From: Actinobacteria bacterium ATB1
GTDB lineage: Bacteria > Actinomycetota > Acidimicrobiia > UBA2766
DNA: 6,492 bases
Assembly: GCA_021404985.1 (NCBI GenBank)
Contig: QWHP01000321.1
Coordinates: 1 to 6,492 of the forward strand
Direction of reading: 5' to 3'
Both the position numbers and the translations under genes were made by a program. This document shows, piece after piece, positions 1 to 4,267 of the stretch (positions are counted from its first letter, which is position 1; each line of letters starts with the position of its first letter). The notes under the pieces are model-generated. The model saw nothing but the letters and a program-made list of their open reading frames with translations, was not told the origin of the DNA and did not search any database.

Positions 1-314
1 ACGATCTCGGCGTCGGAATTGTCGAGGAGGTAGCCGAGCTCCTCCTCGCGGTATCGGTAGTTCACGTTCACCGGCACCAAGGAGGCCTTGAGAGCTGCGA
101 CCAGACTCTCCACGTACGCGGGGTGGTTGTACGTGTAGATCGCCACCTTGCCTTGGTGGGAGGCCCCGACGTCGAGCATCCAGGCGGCGACGTTGGACGC
201 GCGCCTGTCGAGCTCGGCCCACGAGATCGTGGCATCGCCCTGGACGAGGGCAGGCTGATCGGCTCTCATCCCACTCGCTATGTCCAGCGCATCGGCCAGG
301 TTCCAGCTCTCCAT
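1..314 (-). CDS. Acyl-CoA synthetase (AMP-forming, FadD-type), N-terminal part, cut by window edge
   Basis: The minus strand reads open from an ATG at 314 to the window edge, giving 104 full codons with no stop. The protein begins MESWNLADALDIASGM. It shows the N-terminal pattern of ANL-superfamily acyl-CoA synthetases: a 'PALVQGDATISWAELDRRAS' block (residues 21-40), a 'GKVAIYTYNHPAYVES' segment (55-70), then 'VPVNVNYRYREEELGYLLDNSDAEIV' spread over residues 80-105. The NVNYRY..EEL.YLLDNSDA pattern resembles actinobacterial FadD19/FadD17-like enzymes, which activate fatty or steroid side-chain acids to CoA thioesters through an acyl-adenylate. The ATP-binding P-loop-like motif and the C-terminal lid lie outside the window, so the substrate cannot be judged. 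The start is supported by a strong ribosome binding site eight bases upstream. It is transcribed divergently from leuC. The family is fairly certain; the subfamily is a guess. Confidence 0.88.
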   Translation of the reverse strand, partial: MESWNLADALDIASGMRADQPALVQGDATISWAELDRRASNVAAWMLDVGASHQGKVAIYTYNHPAYVESLVAALKASLVPVNVNYRYREEELGYLLDNSDAEI

Positions 315-322
315 CGGCGAAG

Positions 323-329
323 TCCCCCT
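323..329 (-). promoter_or_regulatory. Ribosome binding site of the acyl-CoA synthetase gene
   Basis: On the minus strand AGGGGGA lies eight bases before the ATG at 314. This is good complementarity to the 16S rRNA 3' end and decides the start of the partial gene. Confidence 0.6.
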
Positions 330-384
330 ATGCGGTCTCAGCGGGCAATCGAGTAATACAGGACGACCCGTCATCCCTTCGGGC

Positions 385-390
385 TACCGT
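385..390 (+). promoter_or_regulatory. Possible -10 element for leuC leader transcript
   Basis: TACCGT fits the loose actinobacterial -10 pattern TANNNT. A start about seven bases downstream would put the transcript 5' end at roughly 397, the foot of the 395-463 stem-loop. No convincing -35 hexamer is present (AGGACG at 360-365 is the best, with a long spacer). This is a weak, purely positional inference. Confidence 0.15.
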
Positions 391-394
391 GGGC

Positions 395-463
395 GCAGGC
401 ACATGTCCCACACGTGCATCTGGCGGGACTCAGCCCGGTGTTGGGAGCATGTGCGACGCCTGC
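395..463 (+). promoter_or_regulatory. Imperfect long stem-loop in the leuC leader / divergent intergenic region
   Basis: Seen in the sequence: 395-413 can pair with 438-463 in four blocks totalling 19 base pairs. The blocks are GCAGG 395-399 with CCTGC 459-463; CACATG 400-405 with CATGTG 448-453; TCCC 406-409 with GGGA 443-446; and ACAC 410-413 with GTGT 438-441. All unpaired bases are on the 3' side: five bases at 454-458 and single bases at 447 and 442. Inside the loop, CGGG 424-427 can pair with CCCG 434-437 around a six-base loop. No U-tract follows on either strand, so it does not look like an intrinsic terminator. It could be a structured mRNA leader ahead of leuC or overlapping protein-binding sites; its role is inferred. 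Confidence 0.35.
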
Positions 464-586
464 CTGCACCCTAGCTGGATCCGGGAGCCGGCCATCAAGG
501 ACCCTGACAAGGAACTGGCACCGGCGGAGGTCGACACGAGCCGTCCGCACACACCGAGAGACCAGAGACGAGAGATGCTCACGTGA
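449..586 (+). CDS. Possible short upstream ORF overlapping the leuC start (GTGA)
   Basis: A 45-codon frame runs from ATG 449 (an in-frame GTG lies further up at 389) to a TGA at 584-586. It overlaps the leuC GTG start in the four-base GTGA arrangement typical of translational coupling. Third codon positions are about 80 percent G/C while second positions are near half, a coding-like pattern. The peptide begins MCDACLHPSW, ends REMLT, and matches no family I recognise. It is not leucine-rich, so it is not a classic attenuation leader peptide. Ribosome binding site support is poor: GGGAG sits only one base before ATG 449, and nothing precedes GTG 389. It may simply be an open frame in G+C-rich leader RNA. 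Confidence 0.2.
   Translation: MCDACLHPSWIREPAIKDPDKELAPAEVDTSRPHTPRDQRREMLT
511..585 (+). promoter_or_regulatory. T-box-like leader element with alternative helix covering the leuC start codon
   Basis: Seen in the sequence: TGGCACC at 516-522 matches the UGGNACC bulge of T-box discriminator domains. It is flanked by a short helix, GGA 511-513 plus C515 with G543 and TCC 544-546 (A514 bulged), and continues directly into GGC 523-525 with GCC 540-542. The 3' strand is contiguous, as in the T-box antiterminator/antisequestrator fold. A competing helix pairs CAC 535-537 with the GTG start codon 583-585 and GAGC 538-541 with GCTC 577-580 (two bases bulged); the two states share bases 540-541. 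T-box leaders that control translation are known in actinobacteria, mainly for ileS. I could not find a convincing specifier loop, and the helices are short, so this is a candidate only. Confidence 0.22.
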
Positions 587-1992
587 CTGACACAGGATCC
601 CGAACCATCGTGGAGAAGATCTGGGACGAGCATGTCGTCCACTCTGCACCGGGTGAACCAGACCTCCTCTACGTCGACCTGCACCTGGCCCACGAGGTGA
701 CGTCTCCCCAGGCATTCGAGGCTTTGCGTGTTGCCGGACGTTCGGTCAGGCGTCCCGACCTCACGGTCGCAGTTCCCGATCACAACGTCCCCACGCACAA
801 CCGTCACCTTCCTGCGAAGGACCCGATCTCGCAGAAGCAGATCGAGACCCTGCGCCGCAACGCCCAGGAGCACGGGATCCTCCATTTCGACATCGTCGAC
901 GAGCGTCAGGGGATCGTGCACGTAATCGGTCCGGAGCAGGGACTGACCCAACCCGGAATGGTGATCGTGTGTGGCGACAGCCACACGTCGACGCACGGCG
1001 CCTTCGGCGCGCTGGCATTCGGGATCGGAACGTCCGAGGTCGAACACGTGCTCGCCACACAGACGCTGCAGCAGCGCCGCCCGAAGACGATGGCAGTGGA
1101 GGTGGACGGGGACCTTTCGCGCGGCGTGACTCCCAAGGACGTGATCCTCCAGATCATCGCCGAGGCCGGTGTCGATGGCGGGACGGGCCACGCCGTCGAG
1201 TATCGGGGCACGACCTTCGCGAACATGTCGATGGAAGGGCGGATGACCGTCTGCAACATGACCATCGAGTTCGGGGCGCGAGCAGGGCTTGTTCCCCCCG
1301 ACGACGTCACCTTCGAGTATCTCGAGGGCCGGCCCTACGCCCCGACGGGCAGCGGTTGGGACGAGGCCGTGGCACGGTGGCGGTCGGTTGTGACCGACCC
1401 CGACGCGACGTTCGACTCCACGTTTCGCCTCGACGCGACGACGATCGCCCCGCGCGTCACGTGGGGCACGACACCGGCGCAGTCGGTCTCTGTCGACAGC
1501 GCCGTGCCGAATCCCGACTCGATGCCGGACGATTCCGTCGCCGCGGCTGCGCGTCGCGCTCTCGAGTACATGGCGCTCGAACCCGACGTACCGATCACCG
1601 AGATCCCGGTGGACGTGGTCTTCATCGGGTCGTGCACGAACTCGCGGATCGAGGACCTGCGTGCAGCGGCAGCGGTTGCCCGAGGGCGGCACGTCGCCTC
1701 CGGAGTGCGCGCGCTCGTCGTACCGGGATCGGGGCTCATCAAAGCCCAGGCGGAGAAGGAGGGCCTTGCGGACGTGTTCATCGAGGCTGGCTTCGAGTGG
1801 AGGGACGCGGGCTGCTCGATGTGTCTCGCGATGAACGACGACGTGCTAGAGCCCGGGCAGCGCTGCGCCTCGACGAGCAACAGGAACTTCCAGGGTCGCC
1901 AGGGGCCTGGCGGCCGGACGCACCTCGTGAGTCCGGCGATGGCCGCGGCGGCGGCCGTCAACGGTCACTTCGCTGACGTACGCGAGATCTAG
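583..1992 (+). CDS. leuC: 3-isopropylmalate dehydratase large subunit (LeuC)
   Basis: Large, iron-sulfur subunit of isopropylmalate isomerase, which converts 2-isopropylmalate to 3-isopropylmalate in cytosolic leucine synthesis; it works as a heterodimer with LeuD. The 469 residues are the usual length for bacterial LeuC (about 466-475). Aconitase-family motifs are intact: EKIWDEHVV (11-19), DLLYVDLHLAHEVTSPQAFE (27-46), VPDHNVPT (64-71), GDSHTSTHGAFGALAFGIG (131-149) and SMEGRMTVCNM (216-226). The three [4Fe-4S] ligands are Cys351 (in GSCTNSRIEDL) and Cys411 and Cys414 (in DAGCSMCLAMN). The GTG start is chosen because no in-frame start lies further upstream before a stop and the protein aligns with the family from EKIWD; the ribosome binding site is weak (GA-rich, 566-574). 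leuD follows after 23 bases. The 268-base leader may carry regulatory RNA structure. Identification is secure. Confidence 0.97.
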   Translation: MTDTGSRTIVEKIWDEHVVHSAPGEPDLLYVDLHLAHEVTSPQAFEALRVAGRSVRRPDLTVAVPDHNVPTHNRHLPAKDPISQKQIETLRRNAQEHGILHFDIVDERQGIVHVIGPEQGLTQPGMVIVCGDSHTSTHGAFGALAFGIGTSEVEHVLATQTLQQRRPKTMAVEVDGDLSRGVTPKDVILQIIAEAGVDGGTGHAVEYRGTTFANMSMEGRMTVCNMTIEFGARAGLVPPDDVTFEYLEGRPYAPTGSGWDEAVARWRSVVTDPDATFDSTFRLDATTIAPRVTWGTTPAQSVSVDSAVPNPDSMPDDSVAAAARRALEYMALEPDVPITEIPVDVVFIGSCTNSRIEDLRAAAAVARGRHVASGVRALVVPGSGLIKAQAEKEGLADVFIEAGFEWRDAGCSMCLAMNDDVLEPGQRCASTSNRNFQGRQGPGGRTHLVSPAMAAAAAVNGHFADVREI

Positions 1993-2005
1993 AGGACGGG
2001 ACTTC

Positions 2006-2013
2006 GGAGGAGA
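2006..2013 (+). promoter_or_regulatory. leuD ribosome binding site
   Basis: GGAGGAGA lies in the 23-base leuC-leuD gap. It serves either ATG 2016 (two bases after its end; five bases counted from GGAGG) or ATG 2022 (nine bases counted from AGGAG), so it does not settle the leuD start alone. Confidence 0.6.
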
Positions 2014-2015
2014 CG

Positions 2016-2591
2016 ATGGTCATGGAGGCATTCCGGGCGCTTACGTCCAAGGCGATACCGCTCGACCGCAGCGACGTCGACACGGATCAGATCATCCCCG
2101 CCCAGTACATGAAGCGGGTCGAGCGAACGGGCTACGGGCAGTTCCTCTTCGATTCGCTCAGGCGGGAGCCCGATTTCGTGCTTAACGACGAGCGTTACGA
2201 GGGGGCGCGCATCCTGGTCGCTGGGCGCAACTTCGGGTGCGGGTCGTCGCGGGAGCACGCCCCGTGGGCCCTCGAGGACTACGGGATCAGAGTCATCATC
2301 GCTCCGTCCTTCGCTGACATCTTCCGGAACAACTGCGTGAACGTCGGCATCGTGACCGTCGTCCTCGACGAAGCCGTCGTCTCGGAGCTGCTGTCCCGAA
2401 GCACTCAGAACCCCGAGTCCGAGATCACGGTCGACCTCGAGACGTGCGAGATCCGGGCAGGGGACGATCGCTGGACTTTTGACTTGGACGAGTTCCACCG
2501 CGAGCGCCTCCTCAAGGGCCAGGACCAGATCGATCTCACGCTCCGGTACGAGGACCGAATCGCCGCCTACGAGAGCCGGCGCGCCCGCTGA
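2016..2591 (+). CDS. leuD: 3-isopropylmalate dehydratase small subunit (LeuD)
   Basis: Small, swivel-domain subunit of isopropylmalate isomerase, partner of LeuC just upstream. The 191 residues are close to the family's roughly 190-200. Signature segments are DVDTDQIIPAQYMKR (20-34), PDFVLN (52-57), GRNFGCGSSREHAPWAL (70-86) and SFADIFRNNC (98-107). The FGCGSSREHA loop closes over the substrate. The ATG at 2016 gives MVMEAF; actinobacterial LeuD proteins commonly begin MEAF, so the ATG at 2022 (189 residues) is an equally good or better start. It is very likely co-transcribed with leuC and translated from its own ribosome binding site. Its last 56 bases overlap, on the opposite strand, the end of the convergent cysteine-ligase gene. 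An 11-base copy of the 16S anti-Shine-Dalgarno sequence follows one base after the stop region. Confidence 0.96.
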   Translation: MVMEAFRALTSKAIPLDRSDVDTDQIIPAQYMKRVERTGYGQFLFDSLRREPDFVLNDERYEGARILVAGRNFGCGSSREHAPWALEDYGIRVIIAPSFADIFRNNCVNVGIVTVVLDEAVVSELLSRSTQNPESEITVDLETCEIRAGDDRWTFDLDEFHRERLLKGQDQIDLTLRYEDRIAAYESRRAR

Positions 2592-3654
2592 CACCTCCTT
2601 TCGGGTCCGCGTGTCCGGAAGCTTCGGTCCCGGGTGGCCAGAGAAGGCCCAGCAAGCCACCGAGACGCCGGAGCGGAGCTCCTCCTGCGCTCGCCTTGCC
2701 CGCCTGGCTCCAGAGCCGTTCCAAGCGGTCGGACGCGGCCGTGAGAAGACCCTCCTCGTACGCCCAATCCTCGTACCAGGGCCTGTCGATGAGAAGGAGG
2801 CGAATCGCGGCAGGATCCCAGCGCTCCACGAGGTCGGCGACGTACACGAGGTTCCCGAGGGACTTGCTCATCTTCTCGCCCTCGTAGAAGACAGTGCCGA
2901 CATGCATCCAGGCACGGGCGAAGGGGGCAACCCCCGTGAGCAGCTCCGACTGGGCGGATTCGTAGGCGTGGTGGGGGAACGCCAGATCCTTCCCCCCGCC
3001 GTGCACGTCGATGGATGTGCCGAGGAGCGACATCGCCATGGCGGAGCACTCCGCGTGCCACCCGGGACGGCCGTCGCCCCATGGGGAAGCCCATGCGGGC
3101 TCGTCGGGCATCGACTTCTGCCAAAGCGGAACGTCGAGGGGATCGTCCTTGAGCGGGTCGTCGGGTCTGCCTCCTCGTTCGGCTGCCAGGACGATCGCCT
3201 CGTCGCGAGTCAGGTCGCCCAGATGGGGCTCGACGGCGCTTCCCTTGAAGAAGACGTTGCCCTCGCGCTCGTAGGCAGCTCCCACCGCGAGCAAGCCGCG
3301 CGTCAGGGCGACGACCTCCTCGATGAAGTCCCGGGAGCGCGGCTCGAACGTCGGGCGCCGGCAGTGCAGGGCACGCATGTCCTCCTCGAAGCGAAAGGTC
3401 TGTTCGGCACCGAGGACCCGATAGTCCACACCCCGCTTGCGGGCCTGCTCGAGGATGTCGTCGTCCACATCCGTCACGTTCCGGCACAAGTCGACGGTTA
3501 CGCCGCCTGCTTCGAGGACGCGCGCTGCGACGTCGATCCAGACGAAGGTCGCGCCATGCCCCAAGTGGGTGGTGTCGTAGGGCGTTATCCCACAGACGTA
3601 CATGCGTGCCCGACCGACGACGGGTAGGGACTTCCCTCGAAGCTGGAGCGTCAT
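2536..3654 (-). CDS. CysRS/MshC-family cysteine ligase with reduced C-terminus
   Basis: A class I aminoacyl-tRNA synthetase-fold protein that would adenylate cysteine, for tRNA-Cys (CysRS) or for the glucosaminyl-inositol acceptor of mycothiol (MshC). ATG 3654 gives 372 residues starting MTLQLRGK, as CysRS proteins start; an in-frame TTG at 3702 would add 16 residues without family resemblance. Motifs: MYVCGITPYDTTHLGHG (18-34) with the HIGH box at 30-33, NVTDVDDDI (59-67), GRPGWHAECSAMAMSLLG (195-212) and KMSKS (261-265). The zinc set Cys21, Cys203, His228, Glu232 has CysRS spacing (25 and 4 residues). CGITPYD.THLGH is MshC-like. Only 107 residues follow KMSKS, against about 190 in CysRS, and the last 45 or so are Gly/Arg/Pro-rich. 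The 'DLDTP' helix region of both families is absent from all three minus-strand frames. The family is certain; the product is undecided. Confidence 0.82.
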   Translation of the reverse strand: MTLQLRGKSLPVVGRARMYVCGITPYDTTHLGHGATFVWIDVAARVLEAGGVTVDLCRNVTDVDDDILEQARKRGVDYRVLGAEQTFRFEEDMRALHCRRPTFEPRSRDFIEEVVALTRGLLAVGAAYEREGNVFFKGSAVEPHLGDLTRDEAIVLAAERGGRPDDPLKDDPLDVPLWQKSMPDEPAWASPWGDGRPGWHAECSAMAMSLLGTSIDVHGGGKDLAFPHHAYESAQSELLTGVAPFARAWMHVGTVFYEGEKMSKSLGNLVYVADLVERWDPAAIRLLLIDRPWYEDWAYEEGLLTAASDRLERLWSQAGKASAGGAPLRRLGGLLGLLWPPGTEASGHADPKGGVSGRAGSRRRRFGPRTGA

Positions 3655-3662
3655 GATGCGCG

Positions 3663-3668
3663 AGTATG
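3663..3668 (-). promoter_or_regulatory. Possible -10 element for the cysteine ligase gene
   Basis: On the minus strand CATACT ends eight bases before the ATG at 3654, and no Shine-Dalgarno sequence lies between. That spacing would give a leaderless or nearly leaderless mRNA, common in actinobacteria. It matches TATAAT at four of six positions and no -35 is obvious, so confidence is low. Confidence 0.25.
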
Positions 3669-3741
3669 GCCGAACCGGGCGTGGCACACAGATTTCATCC
3701 AATTGGGTTGGCCTTCAACCGAGTATCGCCTCCGGACGGAA

Positions 3742-3747
3742 TAGACT
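3742..3747 (+). promoter_or_regulatory. Possible -10 element for the small membrane protein gene
   Basis: TAGACT fits TANNNT and ends nine bases before the ATG at 3757, which has no Shine-Dalgarno sequence. Transcription could start at or just before the ATG, giving a leaderless mRNA. No -35 box at normal spacing is evident. Confidence 0.28.
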
Positions 3748-3756
3748 CCAGACGCC

Positions 3757-3984
3757 ATGCAAGCAACCGACACTCACCACAAGCGGCCGGGGATCCTCGG
3801 CATTGCCATCACCCTCCTCATCGTGGGAATCCTCATAGCGGTCGGCTGGTCACTCTTCGTATGGGTGTTTGCCACTGTGCTCAAGACTGTCGTCCTCGGG
3901 GTCAAGATCGCGATCGTCCTGGGTGTCGTCGTGGCCCTCCTTGCCCTCTTCGGCTGGTTCAGGGTCAAAGTGCTCAAACACTGA
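3757..3984 (+). CDS. Small two-helix membrane protein, function unknown
   Basis: A 75-residue protein I cannot assign to a family. After a polar, basic N-terminus (MQATDTHHKRP) it has one hydrophobic stretch at about 12-40 and a second at about 45-68, separated by Lys43 with Lys50 near the start of the second. It ends in a short basic tail (FRVKVLKH). Two membrane passes and an inside-facing tail are plausible; no cysteine, catalytic-looking residue or lipobox is present. Third codon positions are strongly G/C and hydrophobic codons dominate, supporting a real gene. It stands alone: 102 bases from the divergent cysteine ligase and 283 bases before gltB. There is no ribosome binding site, but a candidate -10 sits close enough for a leaderless start. 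A hairpin (CTGAC/GTCAG, 3981-3993) overlaps its stop codon but lacks a U-tract. Confidence 0.65.
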   Translation: MQATDTHHKRPGILGIAITLLIVGILIAVGWSLFVWVFATVLKTVVLGVKIAIVLGVVVALLALFGWFRVKVLKH

Positions 3985-4102
3985 CCACGTCAGGGTCGAG
4001 ATATTCGTGCGAGCGGTGCTGCGTTCGCGCCTGTGGCGACAACAGATCCGTCCGGGCTGCAGTCGGGTCGAATTCGCCTTCCCCGGGTGACGAGTCCCCC
4101 GA

Positions 4103-4108
4103 TAACAT
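4103..4108 (+). promoter_or_regulatory. Possible gltB promoter -10 element
   Basis: TAACAT fits TANNNT and is preceded, 18 bases upstream, by TTCCCC (4079-4084) as a weak -35. It would give a 5' untranslated region of about 150 bases before gltB. The rest of the 283-base gap 3985-4267 shows no gene, no recognisable nitrogen-regulator site and no terminator with a U-tract. Confidence 0.25.
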
Positions 4109-4258
4109 CTCTCCACCCCGGCATCAAGGTCGCCCACCTGCGGAACGCCAGAGTCGCCTTTCCGCCCCACCGGGATCGAGATTTCCAACCAGCGAGAGCG
4201 CGCGCTCAGGACAGCGAGTCCGGCCTCTGGGCTGGAGGGAGCGGGCGCCAGAGTAGTC

Positions 4259-4265
4259 GGAGGAG
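4259..4265 (+). promoter_or_regulatory. gltB ribosome binding site
   Basis: GGAGGAG ends two bases before the ATG at 4268 (the GGAGG core is four bases away). It uses the same CGGAGGAGAC context as leuD and fixes the gltB start. Confidence 0.65.
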
Positions 4266-4267
4266 AC

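Noticed and set aside
403..474. Short frame MSHTCIWRDSARCW... as a leucine attenuation leader peptide
   Set aside because: It contains only one Leu and no run of regulatory codons, and no terminator hairpin with a U-tract follows.
430..1692. 420-codon open frame on the minus strand opposite leuC
   Set aside because: It is antisense to an unmistakable LeuC; the translation is Arg/His/Gly/Asp-rich without any family resemblance, as expected for shadow frames in G+C-rich coding DNA.
969..1976. 335-codon plus-strand frame within leuC
   Set aside because: Alternate-frame shadow of leuC, extremely Arg-rich, no motif.
1989..2660. 223-codon minus-strand frame opposite leuD
   Set aside because: Shadow of leuD. 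I also considered it as a frameshifted continuation of the cysteine ligase, but it contains no helix-domain motif such as DLDTP.
2479..3627. 382-codon plus-strand frame opposite the cysteine ligase
   Set aside because: Antisense to a protein with clear HIGH, KMSKS and zinc-ligand motifs; no independent family signal and no ribosome binding site.
3981..3993. CTGAC-CAC-GTCAG hairpin over the stop codon of the small membrane protein
   Set aside because: Only five base pairs, no U-tract after it, and a competing pairing (3963-3967 with 3982-3986); not supportable as a terminator.
4196..4207. Perfect 12-base palindrome GAGCGCGCGCTC about 60 bases before gltB
   Set aside because: A simple alternating GC core. 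A palindrome of this length is expected about once or twice by chance in a window of this size, more often at high G+C; no second copy or known operator match.
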